Below the pieces are notes generated by a model. That model was not told where the DNA came from, made no database searches, and saw nothing but the letters and a program-made list of their open reading frames with translations. Positions 44,499 to 53,152 of a DNA stretch of 64,000 nucleotides are shown in pieces. Positions within the stretch are counted from its first letter, which is position 1, and each line of letters starts with the position of its first letter. Made by a program: the position numbers and the translations under genes. This stretch comes from Prolixibacter bellariivorans ATCC BAA-1284 (GTDB lineage: Bacteria; Bacteroidota; Bacteroidia; Bacteroidales; Prolixibacteraceae), in assembly GCF_000621705.1 (NCBI RefSeq), contig NZ_JHXO01000012.1, positions 186,001 to 250,000 on the forward strand. Reading direction: 5' to 3'.

Positions 44499-45278
44499 AT
44501 GATTTCAACGAATGCAACCATCGGAAAGAAAAGCATCATTGGTAAAAATGTCACGATAGGTAATTACACAACCATTGAAGATGATGTGATAATCGGCGAC
44601 CATACCATTATCGAGAACAATGTATCCATCCTGAATGGTGCCAGAATCGGTGAGCATTGTCACATTCATTCCGGTGCTGTTCTGGCGGGCCTGCCGCAGG
44701 ACATGAAATACCAGGGAGAGTACACCACCGTAGAGATAGGCGATCGGAATATTATCCGGGAGTCGGTAACCATCAACAAAGGCACGAATACCAAGAAGGT
44801 AACACGAATCGGGCACAACAACATGATAATGGCCAATGCTCATATCGGTCACGACTGTGAAATCGGAAACCATTGCATCATCGGATTTGGCGTGGGGATG
44901 GCAGGAGAAGTGATTGTAGACGACTTTGCCAACATCAGCGGGCTAACCGGGATTCACCAGTTTTCGAAAATCGGAGAACACTGCATAGTAAGTGGCCTGA
45001 GCAAAGTAAATAAGGATATTCCCCCTTACATCATAGCGGCCCGGGAACCACTCTCCTACGCAGGCATCAATCTGGTCGGTTTAAAACGAAGAGGATTTAC
45101 CTTGGCTAAACTGGATGAGCTAAAAGAAATTTACCGAATCATTTTTCAGCAAAAACGGAATACTTCCTATGCGATTAGCTTTATTGAAAACAACTTCAAA
45201 CAGACCATAGAAAGGGATAAGATTCTGGATTTCATTCGGCAATCGGACAGAGGAATCATCAAAGGATACCACGAATAA
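44499..45278 (+). CDS. lpxA: LpxA-like acyl-[ACP]-UDP-GlcNAc O-acyltransferase
   Basis: 259 residues of left-handed beta-helix hexapeptides (IGKNVTIGNYTTIEDDVIIG). LpxA marks are GLPQDMKYQGE, GDRNIIRESVTIN, the catalytic His118 in NAHIGHDCEIG, HQFSKIG and the C-terminal helices. It would add the first acyl chain of lipid A. The residue matching E. coli His144 (AGHV) is Glu here (AGEV). In Bacteroidota lpxA normally follows the lpxC-fabZ fusion; this copy stands alone, so it may be a second, specialised enzyme. Confidence 0.85.
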   Translation: MISTNATIGKKSIIGKNVTIGNYTTIEDDVIIGDHTIIENNVSILNGARIGEHCHIHSGAVLAGLPQDMKYQGEYTTVEIGDRNIIRESVTINKGTNTKKVTRIGHNNMIMANAHIGHDCEIGNHCIIGFGVGMAGEVIVDDFANISGLTGIHQFSKIGEHCIVSGLSKVNKDIPPYIIAAREPLSYAGINLVGLKRRGFTLAKLDELKEIYRIIFQQKRNTSYAISFIENNFKQTIERDKILDFIRQSDRGIIKGYHE

Positions 45279-45378
45279 AATAAACGCCTATGGAGGACAG
45301 GTGAAACCATCAGACAACTTGGAATGCCATTCAATAAAAACTCCGCTTCTCAATTAACATATTCTTTCGGTAATTCCT

Positions 45379-45386
45379 TACATTTG
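45379..45386 (+). promoter_or_regulatory. Promoter -7 element of the AsmA/DsbA-like operon
   Basis: TACATTTG, an exact TAnnTTTG match, lies 82 bp upstream of the AsmA start at 45468. Confidence 0.5.
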
Positions 45387-45467
45387 TATTAAGTCGTTCA
45401 AAAAGCACATTATTGTTAACCGAATTGACTAATTTACCTGTCGTCATCTACCTAACCTCGTCCCGAT

Positions 45468-48458
45468 ATGAAAAAGGCTGGTAAGATTTTTCTATATACG
45501 TTGCTCTCTCTTTTTCTGTTTGTCATCCTCCTTGTCGTTGTGGCCGGGCTGGCTCAGAACCGAATCATCAAACTAGCTTTAGAGCAGGTAGGTAAAACGA
45601 CCAATGTTCCCATTCACGTCGGGGAGGTTCAGTTTTCCCTCATTCAACGATTCCCTCTGGCAACGCTTGAGTGCAAAAATCTTTTGGTCAGCTCTCCCAA
45701 TACAGTTAAAAATGCCGGAGATACCTTGCTAAATGTTGGACATCTGTACCTTTCTTTCGAGGCGAAGCCCTTATTGAAAGGCATTTTTGATGTTAAAAAG
45801 GTGGAAATCAAGAATGCCGATGTTTTTTACCAGGTGGATAGTCTGGGGAAAAGCAATTATGATTTCCTGATGGATACCACGCAAACCGAAGCGATTGATA
45901 CGTCGTCAAATTCCATTTACCTGAATATAGAAACATTTCAGCTCGAAAATGTGAAATGTTATTACAAGGATCAACACTTAAAAGCCGGAGCTAATCTGTT
46001 ATTGGACAACATGAATTTATCCGGACTAATTGACAACAACCAATATTTTGGACAAGTTACCGGACAAGCTCATCTGACCAAATGTTTTGCTCCGGAAAGC
46101 CGGTTAGACCAGATGCAATCGGCATCCATTCAGTTCGACATAAACTATAAGAATGACAGTCTTGCCATTCAGCAGGCCGATTTGGATGTAGATGGGAATG
46201 CCCGCATCGGCTTGAAAGGCAATATCGATTTGAATAAAAACCTGATGGCCGATTTGTTTGTGCAGGCTCAAAATGTGAATATCCCCGGATTGACTCAATA
46301 TTTGCCTTCCAACTATTTAAAAAAATACGACATCCAAAATCCAGGTGGAAAACTCGATCTGGATGCCCATATCACCGGCAACTTAACCGACTCCCTCCGG
46401 TTGCCGCATGTTGACGCCACCCTCCAACTTTACAACGGAAAAATTCAATATGGGAAATATCCCGAAATGAGCAGAATTGCTTTAAACGCGAAAGTGACCA
46501 ACGGTTCAGAAAACAATAATCAGACAACCCGGCTGGACATCAATTCTCTAAATTTCCGGGCAGCCAACAGTACTGCCAGTTTCACAGGAAATGTCGAAAA
46601 TATGGACCAACTGGCTTATTCCTTCCGTTCGCAACTGGACCTCAATCTGAGTGATTGGAAGCCTTTTATACCTGACTCGATTGTAAAAAATATCAATGGG
46701 AGGATTCAAGCCGAGCTTTTCACCAAAGGCGTAATGCCTGATTCCATAACCAATCCATTTATCAATTCAGTAGCAGCCAACACGACACTCCGTTTGCGGG
46801 CTTCTGATGTAAATGTTAATCTCGACAGCCTGTTGTTAGTGCAAAACCTGACCGGCAAGCTTCAATATCAACCGGGACATTTCCAACTCGATAGTTTATC
46901 GGTACAGGTTCCGGCCTACAAATTGAAACTGAAAAACCTGGACCTCAATTCAGATGTTGCCGGAGAATTCACTGAGCCCGATAGCCTTCGTTTGACGATT
47001 CACCAACTGCATTTGCAAACGGATAGCAGCGACATCCAGCTAAAAGGAACCCTGCAAAACCTGATGGCACCGGATTATTCGCTTGACGGAAAGCTGAAGC
47101 TTAACCTGGCGGAAGTGTATTCAATGCTGCCCGACTCGATGGCAAACGGATTGTCCGGAACCGTTGCGGCTGACATCCATTCGACAGCCAAAATCAACCT
47201 GGATTCCATCACGAGCCAGCTCAATGATGTGCTCTTTAACCGTAGCAACTTTTCGCTTGCCTTTGGAAATGTCGCCGTTGACATGCCCGATTCGTTAATG
47301 TGTATTCAAAACCTGGCGGGAAATGTGAACTATAAAAACGATACCCTGAAAATTGGTCAAATAGACGGGAAATACCTGGGATTGCATTTTGGTGCACAAG
47401 CCACAACGGTTTCGAATATATACACGGCGGCCATTCTGAATACCCCAAAAGAACTAAATGTTCACGGAGATTTTAGCGTCGATTCGCTCGATTACGCTTT
47501 AGTCGACAACTTCCTGAAGAGCGATTCCGTCAATGCGCCTTCAGCGCAACCGGAACAGAGCGCCGATACCATGAAGTTTACTTACAAGGTAAATGGTACC
47601 TTTCATGCCAACCAACTGAAATACGGAACAAACCTGCTCACCAACGTCGATACCAAATTCCTGGTAAAGGAAAACTACTATGTTCTCGACAGCATGGCCA
47701 TGGATGCCTATAGCGGCAAAGCGTTGACTTCTTTAAAAATTGAATTAAACCCGGAGGGCCAAACGGATATGTACTTCAAGACCAATGTCGACCGGATGAA
47801 TGTTTCCCAAATGGCCGACGGACTTCGCGATTATATCCAGATTGAAGATTTTACCTCGGACCATGTGAAAGGAATCATTTCGACCCAAATGGATGGGGAG
47901 ATTGTGCTGGATAAAAAATTCGAACCGGTCTACCATTCGCTCATGCTGAAAGGCGATTTGACTATTGAGAAAGGTGCTTTACTGAACGTGAAGCCGGTGA
48001 TGGAAGTAGAGAAAATACCGGGAGTGGGCTTAAAAAATATGGACAAGCTGTACTTTAGTACGTTAAACAGTAGCATATTCCTGTTTAAAAACGATTTATA
48101 TATTCCAAAAACGGAAATTCGCAGCAGTTCATTCGATGCCATGTTTTTAGGAATGTATAGTTTTGGCGAAGATTACGCTTATCATATTCGGATGTTCCTG
48201 GGGGAAGTGCTTTCCAGTAAATCGAAAGCCCGTCTGCGAAAGCAAACCCAGGATAGCGGTTTCGAGGACGACCCGGACGACATAGCGAAAGGCCGGACCT
48301 CGATCTACCTGGTTTCGAAATACGAGAATGGCAAAGAGAAAGCCGGGTTCGATAACAGGAAGAACCGAACCAATATGGTAGCCAAAGTGAACCTGCAGGA
48401 GCAAATGGTGAACATGCGGTTTCACCCGGCTTTAGTAACATACAATACGGAAGAATAG
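45468..48458 (+). CDS. AsmA-family envelope protein
   Basis: 996 residues: one N-terminal membrane anchor (FLYTLLSLFLFVILLVVVAGL) followed by VGEVQFSLIQRFPLATLECKNL, the AsmA N-terminal signature, then a long periplasmic beta-rich body and the AsmA_2-like C-terminal part (LKGDLTIEKGALLNVKPV, KNDLYIPKTEIRSSSFDAMFLG). AsmA-like proteins form bridge-like hydrophobic grooves that help phospholipids reach the outer membrane. The DsbA-like lipoprotein gene starts 4 bp after its stop. Confidence 0.87.
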   Translation: MKKAGKIFLYTLLSLFLFVILLVVVAGLAQNRIIKLALEQVGKTTNVPIHVGEVQFSLIQRFPLATLECKNLLVSSPNTVKNAGDTLLNVGHLYLSFEAKPLLKGIFDVKKVEIKNADVFYQVDSLGKSNYDFLMDTTQTEAIDTSSNSIYLNIETFQLENVKCYYKDQHLKAGANLLLDNMNLSGLIDNNQYFGQVTGQAHLTKCFAPESRLDQMQSASIQFDINYKNDSLAIQQADLDVDGNARIGLKGNIDLNKNLMADLFVQAQNVNIPGLTQYLPSNYLKKYDIQNPGGKLDLDAHITGNLTDSLRLPHVDATLQLYNGKIQYGKYPEMSRIALNAKVTNGSENNNQTTRLDINSLNFRAANSTASFTGNVENMDQLAYSFRSQLDLNLSDWKPFIPDSIVKNINGRIQAELFTKGVMPDSITNPFINSVAANTTLRLRASDVNVNLDSLLLVQNLTGKLQYQPGHFQLDSLSVQVPAYKLKLKNLDLNSDVAGEFTEPDSLRLTIHQLHLQTDSSDIQLKGTLQNLMAPDYSLDGKLKLNLAEVYSMLPDSMANGLSGTVAADIHSTAKINLDSITSQLNDVLFNRSNFSLAFGNVAVDMPDSLMCIQNLAGNVNYKNDTLKIGQIDGKYLGLHFGAQATTVSNIYTAAILNTPKELNVHGDFSVDSLDYALVDNFLKSDSVNAPSAQPEQSADTMKFTYKVNGTFHANQLKYGTNLLTNVDTKFLVKENYYVLDSMAMDAYSGKALTSLKIELNPEGQTDMYFKTNVDRMNVSQMADGLRDYIQIEDFTSDHVKGIISTQMDGEIVLDKKFEPVYHSLMLKGDLTIEKGALLNVKPVMEVEKIPGVGLKNMDKLYFSTLNSSIFLFKNDLYIPKTEIRSSSFDAMFLGMYSFGEDYAYHIRMFLGEVLSSKSKARLRKQTQDSGFEDDPDDIAKGRTSIYLVSKYENGKEKAGFDNRKNRTNMVAKVNLQEQMVNMRFHPALVTYNTEE

Positions 48459-48462
48459 ACTG

Positions 48463-49086
48463 ATGAACAATATATTTCGTAAATACCTGATTTTGGGTTT
48501 AAGCTTATTGATGTTAGTGGCTTGCCACAACAACAGAGAGCCAAAACCAGTTACATTGAAAAATACTGTTAGTGAAAAACCGGAAGATGTGGTTTTTGGC
48601 AATAAAGCTGCTCCGGCAACCGTTTTTTTGTATGCCAGTTACGAATGTACCTATTGCCGGTATTTTTTCGCCCGGACCTACCCGGAATTAAAGAAGAACT
48701 ACCTGGACACTGGTAAATTGAAACTGGTGGTGAAATGGCTCGATTTTGGCGAGCGTCCGCAGATGTTAAACGCGCTGCAAGCTGCCAGTTGCATCAGTCG
48801 CTACGGCATTTACGATAAGTTTCATGAGCTGATGGTCGTCAATCCGGGAGTGGTATTTACCACACAGTTCGACGACCTGCTGGATACCATCATGGAGCAT
48901 AACCCGGTCATTGCCGAATGCATTTTGGATAACGACAATTACGCCTATTTGCGGGGCAACGTGAGCGAGTTCCGGGCCAACAAACTAACCGGGACACCAA
49001 CGTTTGTGATGAACAACCGGGCCTATAAAGGGTACTATTCGTACGAAAATTTTAAGAAGATACTGGAAAAAGAATTTCAATTGTAA
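48463..49086 (+). CDS. DsbA-like thioredoxin-fold lipoprotein
   Basis: 207 residues. Lipobox LMLVAC (Cys21), then the DsbA-type thioredoxin fold with the active-site C-x-x-C in YECTYCRYFF and the cis-Pro loop GTPTFVMNN near the end. It is anchored to a membrane facing the periplasm and would oxidise or isomerise disulfides. It lies 4 bp after the AsmA gene and 18 bp before a Cys-rich lipoprotein, which is a plausible substrate. Confidence 0.88.
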   Translation: MNNIFRKYLILGLSLLMLVACHNNREPKPVTLKNTVSEKPEDVVFGNKAAPATVFLYASYECTYCRYFFARTYPELKKNYLDTGKLKLVVKWLDFGERPQMLNALQAASCISRYGIYDKFHELMVVNPGVVFTTQFDDLLDTIMEHNPVIAECILDNDNYAYLRGNVSEFRANKLTGTPTFVMNNRAYKGYYSYENFKKILEKEFQL

Positions 49087-49104
49087 TACCAAATCAACAA
49101 TCAT

Positions 49105-49467
49105 ATGAAAACTAAACTATTCGCAATTGCTTTATTCGGAACACTGGCTTTCACTGCCTGCAGCACCTCAGACTCAAACGAGTATTGCAGCAATCCCGGA
49201 GCCACCTGTCCTGACGACACAGCCATTGACGCTACGGCGTGCTGTACCGACCAGAGTTGCTACTGGACCTATGACAATTCCAAATACCAGTGTAACGGCA
49301 CCGACTGCGGTGATGTATTGGATCAAATCATTACCAGCGCCTGCGTCTCTTCAACCAAAAGCGTGAACATTCAAAACGATGCTGACCTGGCCAAGCTGAA
49401 AGCGCAACTAACCGCTGTTACCGAAAAACTGCTGGTGGAAGCCCGTGGTGCTTCGGGGTGTGATTAA
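49105..49467 (+). CDS. Small cysteine-rich lipoprotein
   Basis: 120 residues. Lipoprotein signal with lipobox FTAC (Cys19). The mature part has nine further cysteines: YCSN, ATCPD, ACCTD, SCYW, QCNG, DCGD, ACVSS and SGCD (the CC counts twice). An odd number means one would remain free or bind something else. No family is recognised. Its position after a DsbA-like lipoprotein suggests it is a client of that oxidoreductase or a redox partner. The terminator at 49494 closes the operon. Confidence 0.75.
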   Translation: MKTKLFAIALFGTLAFTACSTSDSNEYCSNPGATCPDDTAIDATACCTDQSCYWTYDNSKYQCNGTDCGDVLDQIITSACVSSTKSVNIQNDADLAKLKAQLTAVTEKLLVEARGASGCD

Positions 49468-49493
49468 TAGGTCATTATCGAATCTTTCGATGG

Positions 49494-49537
49494 AAAATCC
49501 GAATGACAGAGCAAGCTGTTTTTCGGATTTTTTTTCG
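49494..49537 (+). terminator. Terminator of the AsmA/DsbA-like/Cys-rich lipoprotein operon
   Basis: Arms AAAATCCGAA (49494-49503) and TTCGGATTTT (49522-49531), then a T-run. It lies between this operon and convergent pstB; the minus-strand side has only a short T-run. Confidence 0.85.
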
Positions 49538-49576
49538 AAGTTGATAATTAGTTTTTTTGAGGAATTTAGTCATCAG

Positions 49577-50401
49577 CTAGTTCCCATCAACCAGATACTT
49601 CTTTAATACTTCGGTTTGAGGACGCTTCAAGATATCATCGGGATGCCCTTGCTCAATGATATCGCCGTAGTACATGAACACGACATGATCGGCCAAACGA
49701 ACCGCCTGACGAAGCACATGCGTTACCAAAATAATGGTGTAATGCTCTTTCAGTTCTTTGAACAGATTCTCGATAATTTTGGTCGAAATTGGGTCCAGTG
49801 CCGAGGTCGGTTCGTCAGCCAAAATGATGGCAGGTTTAACCGCCAGTCCACGGGCCAGGCACAGACGCTGCTGCTGCCCGATTGATAAACTGTTGGCCGG
49901 ACTATTAAGCCGGTTCTTCACCTCATCCCACAACCCGACACGTTTCAGGTTGCTTTCTACGCTGTGTGCAATCAAATCCTTACTACGAATCCCCTTCAGT
50001 TTTAATCCGTAAGCCACATTCCGATAGATGGAAACCGGCAAGGGAAACGGTCGTTGCGACAGTAGGCCCATCTTTTGTCGCATAATCGGCAAGTCACGGG
50101 AAACTTTCAGAATATCGACTCCGTCAATCAGCACCTCACCGCTTACCTGCAACTCCTTGTGCAAATCGGTTAACCGGTTCAGGCTTTTCAGTAAAGTCGT
50201 CTTTCCGCATCCCGAAGGCCCCAGCAGTACCACGATTTTGTTCCGGGGAATTTGTAAGTTGATATTCTTCAGTATTTCCCCTTCCCGGGTTCGGACATTT
50301 AGTCCCTTCACCTCGATGATAGGCGTTTGTTTCTCCTGGTGGTTGACCATTCTTTGTGGCTTCTTTGCTTTTTGATAACTGAATACAGGATAGGTAATCA
50401 T
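49577..50401 (-). CDS. pstB: Phosphate ABC transporter ATP-binding protein PstB
   Basis: I use the ATG at 50401, 7 bp after the pstA stop and preceded by GAAAGG; the frame extends to 50431. 274 residues with Walker A GPSGCGKTT, the Q-loop in LLSQRPFPLP, signature LSIGQQQRLCLARGLA, Walker B IILADEPTSALDP and the switch His in LVTHVLRQA. It powers phosphate import. Last gene of the operon; no phoU follows, unlike most pst operons. Confidence 0.92.
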   Translation of the reverse strand: MITYPVFSYQKAKKPQRMVNHQEKQTPIIEVKGLNVRTREGEILKNINLQIPRNKIVVLLGPSGCGKTTLLKSLNRLTDLHKELQVSGEVLIDGVDILKVSRDLPIMRQKMGLLSQRPFPLPVSIYRNVAYGLKLKGIRSKDLIAHSVESNLKRVGLWDEVKNRLNSPANSLSIGQQQRLCLARGLAVKPAIILADEPTSALDPISTKIIENLFKELKEHYTIILVTHVLRQAVRLADHVVFMYYGDIIEQGHPDDILKRPQTEVLKKYLVDGN

Positions 50402-50408
50402 GGCCTTT

Positions 50409-51263
50409 CTATTTGATGATGTTTTTAGCATACCGTTTCGATAAAAATCGGGCAGAAACGCTAATCAGCAGGATAAAAAAAGTCAGCACCACTGCTGCAG
50501 CATAGGCTCTTTCCCTGACCTCCTCAATCGGGGAACTAAGCTGGAAGAAGATGGAAAGCGGCAACGTCGCAACCGGCTCATCGAGTGTAACCGGAATATT
50601 GTCGGTATAACCGGCTGTGAAAAGCACCGAAGCAGCGTCGCCGATTCCCCGGCCGAAAGCCAGCAGCAAAGCCGTGATAAATCCGGCCAGTCCTTGCTTG
50701 AAGATGACCCGCAGCGCTGTTTCCGTTTTGGTAGAGCCCAGTGAAAAGGATGCTTCCTGCAGTTCTACCGGAATGGTTTTCAGTACTTCGTCGAAAGCCC
50801 GAACCAGGATAGGCGTGATTAGCAGGGCAACGGTGATAATTCCGGCAAGCAGCGAAGCATGTAACCCCAACAGCAACATCAATGCAAAGCCAAAAGCGCC
50901 GTACACGATGGAAGGAATCCCCCACAAGGCATCGAGCAGGTATCGAATGGTATTTTGCGTCCTTTTCAGCCGGATAAGTTGCACATTAATGAACAGCGCC
51001 GCGGGCACGCCGATAATGACAGCCAGTACAGTGGCCCCTACCGAAAGATAAAACGAGCCAACAATCGCATTCAGAATCCCTCCTTCGCCACCGAAATAGT
51101 ATCCTCCCTTCGGCAAACTGAAAACGGTTCCCCACGAAAGTGCTTTGAGCCCTTTGCTAAATACCACAAAGAGAAGAAACAACAGAATGAAGATAACGGA
51201 GTAAGCCGCCAGAAAAGAAATTCCCTTGACAAGCCGTTGCTCCCACACTTTCCACGTTCTCAT
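50409..51263 (-). CDS. pstA: Phosphate ABC transporter permease PstA
   Basis: 284 residues with six membrane segments and the EAA-type loop ELQEASFSLGSTKTETALRVIFKQGLAGF that docks to PstB. The start FLAAYSVIFILLFLLFVVFSKG and PSIVYGAFGFAL are PstA-like. It overlaps pstC by 4 nt (start 51263, pstC stop at 51260) and forms the channel with it. Confidence 0.92.
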   Translation of the reverse strand: MRTWKVWEQRLVKGISFLAAYSVIFILLFLLFVVFSKGLKALSWGTVFSLPKGGYYFGGEGGILNAIVGSFYLSVGATVLAVIIGVPAALFINVQLIRLKRTQNTIRYLLDALWGIPSIVYGAFGFALMLLLGLHASLLAGIITVALLITPILVRAFDEVLKTIPVELQEASFSLGSTKTETALRVIFKQGLAGFITALLLAFGRGIGDAASVLFTAGYTDNIPVTLDEPVATLPLSIFFQLSSPIEEVRERAYAAAVVLTFFILLISVSARFLSKRYAKNIIK

Positions 51264-52147
51264 ATCTTTTCCGTTTTGTGAATAAAATATCTGAAGAACA
51301 GGTTGATGACCAGAATAATCACAAACAGCAGCAGCGCGGCAAACATCAAGGCTGAATCATAATCCGGGATCGACATCATTTCTCCATAATTATTGGCAAT
51401 TAATGCAGGTAACGGATACCCCGGACTAAACGGTGAAACTGAAATATCGAGGGTGTTGCCGACCACCATCAACACGGCAATGGTTTCGCCAAAAGCTTTG
51501 GCTATCCCAAGACCAAATGCAGAGAGAATTCCCGGGAAACCTTTCCTGATGATCACATGCTTCACCATCTCCCAGTGCGTTGCTCCCAGCGACAACGATG
51601 CTTCTTTCATTCCTACCGGGATGGTCTGAAAAACTTCGATGAGCATATTCAACATATACGGAATGCACATCACCGCCAGTACAACTCCCCCCGCAAGAAG
51701 AGAATACCCCGAACTGACCACGCCAAACAACGGAACTACATATTTCGCAACAGCGGGAACAATCACCAATACCCCCCATACTCCGTATACGACCGAAGGA
51801 ATGCCTGCCAAAATATCAATCACCGGCAGCATCACCTGCAACAAACGATGTTTCCCGAACTGGGTCAGATAAATAGCAGCAAACAGGCATAACGGAGCTG
51901 AGAGAATAAACGCCAAAACCGTGACATAAGCTGAACTGTAGATAAATGGCATGAATCCGAATTCCCCTTTCATGGGGAACCATTGCCGCGAGAATAACAG
52001 ATCGCTCAAAGAATGCCCGCCAATTATCGGCGCTGCCTTCCAATAAAGCCCCACACCAATCAATACGGGGATGGCCAGCAGCAAATAGAGCCCGGCACGC
52101 ATCCATACATTAACCAATATGTCAGTTATCCGCCTGATTCTGTTCAT
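51260..52147 (-). CDS. pstC: Phosphate ABC transporter permease PstC
   Basis: 295 residues with about six membrane segments, the PstC-typical WFPMKGEFGFMPFIYSSAYVT front and the coupling loop GMKEASLSLGATHWEMVKHVIIRKGFPGI. It pairs with PstA in the inner membrane. It lies 58 bp downstream of pstS. PSVVYGVWGVLVI is also typical. Confidence 0.93.
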   Translation of the reverse strand: MNRIRRITDILVNVWMRAGLYLLLAIPVLIGVGLYWKAAPIIGGHSLSDLLFSRQWFPMKGEFGFMPFIYSSAYVTVLAFILSAPLCLFAAIYLTQFGKHRLLQVMLPVIDILAGIPSVVYGVWGVLVIVPAVAKYVVPLFGVVSSGYSLLAGGVVLAVMCIPYMLNMLIEVFQTIPVGMKEASLSLGATHWEMVKHVIIRKGFPGILSAFGLGIAKAFGETIAVLMVVGNTLDISVSPFSPGYPLPALIANNYGEMMSIPDYDSALMFAALLLFVIILVINLFFRYFIHKTEKI

Positions 52148-52205
52148 GGCATTCTTCCTTTTTCATTCACCTGTGCTTTTCTTTCCCCCTGCTCAAATCC
52201 GTAGT

Positions 52206-53147
52206 TTACGGCTGAAGTTTTGTCACCTGCTCATCCAGCACTTCTTTCGGCAATGGCACATACCCGGCTTCCGACACGAAAACCTGTCCTTTGGTCACTA
52301 CCCATTTCATAAAGTCCAGCGTCGCCTGCTTTTGAGGCTTACCCTTCGCTACCAGGTAAAGGTCTCTTGCCGGCGGCGAAGGATACGCTCCATCGCCGAT
52401 AGCATTTAAAATCTGACCGAACATATCGTAGAAATTTTCATTGGCATCGATTGTCCCATTCCCGTTCACGTCAATCGGAATAACCTCAATACCGGGATTC
52501 TTACGACCCGTTTTTACGTCGTACAGGTAAATGGTATTGTTGTACCCCACCCCTTTTTCGTCTTTTACCACCGCGTCTGCCAGGCCCGGATCGCCAAACA
52601 CCCCAATTCCTTTCAGGTTTTCCTGCCGGCCGCCCAGGTAAGCCGCCCAGGTACCGGCCGCCCCACAGGCATCCGAACGGGTATACACATTAATGGCTTC
52701 ATCGACAGAAATACCGGGTAGCTGATTCCAGCGGGTAATTTCGCCGGTCACATAAATCTGACGAAGTTCATCATGGGTAAGTCCCCGCTTTTGAAGAACC
52801 GGCAAAGCGGGGTTCGCAACATTCACGGTAGGTATAACGGCATCCTTGGTTACCGCTACCCACCAAACCCCTTTTGCTTTCTCTTCCGGCGAAATCGCCC
52901 GCGAGAACATGCCCAGATCAACCGTTCCTGAAAGAGCATCGGCCATCCCCTTCCCGGCACCTCCGGCCGAGATATTGAACCGGATACCGGGATGCTCCTT
53001 CTGGTATTCTTCGCTCCATTTAACCACCAGTGGGTATAAAGCAAAAGCACCTGACAAGCTAATCGTTTGCTCCTTTTTCCTACCGGAAGAACAAGCCGAC
53101 AGCAAAACAATTACAACCAGTAGTACACTCAGTTTTTCTGCTTTCAT
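52206..53147 (-). CDS. pstS: Phosphate-binding lipoprotein PstS
   Basis: I start at the ATG at 53147, which gives a lipoprotein signal (LVVIVLLSAC, Cys near residue 18); the longer frame runs into the porin gene. 313 residues. Phosphate-binding protein features are SGAFALYPLVVKW, ISAGGAGKGMADALSGTVDLGMFSR and YTRSDACGAAGTWAAYLGG, the segment holding the Ser/Arg/Asp ligands. It delivers phosphate to PstCA. It is 5 bp after the porin stop, tying the porin into the same operon. Confidence 0.92.
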   Translation of the reverse strand: MKAEKLSVLLVVIVLLSACSSGRKKEQTISLSGAFALYPLVVKWSEEYQKEHPGIRFNISAGGAGKGMADALSGTVDLGMFSRAISPEEKAKGVWWVAVTKDAVIPTVNVANPALPVLQKRGLTHDELRQIYVTGEITRWNQLPGISVDEAINVYTRSDACGAAGTWAAYLGGRQENLKGIGVFGDPGLADAVVKDEKGVGYNNTIYLYDVKTGRKNPGIEVIPIDVNGNGTIDANENFYDMFGQILNAIGDGAYPSPPARDLYLVAKGKPQKQATLDFMKWVVTKGQVFVSEAGYVPLPKEVLDEQVTKLQP

Positions 53148-53152
53148 TATGC

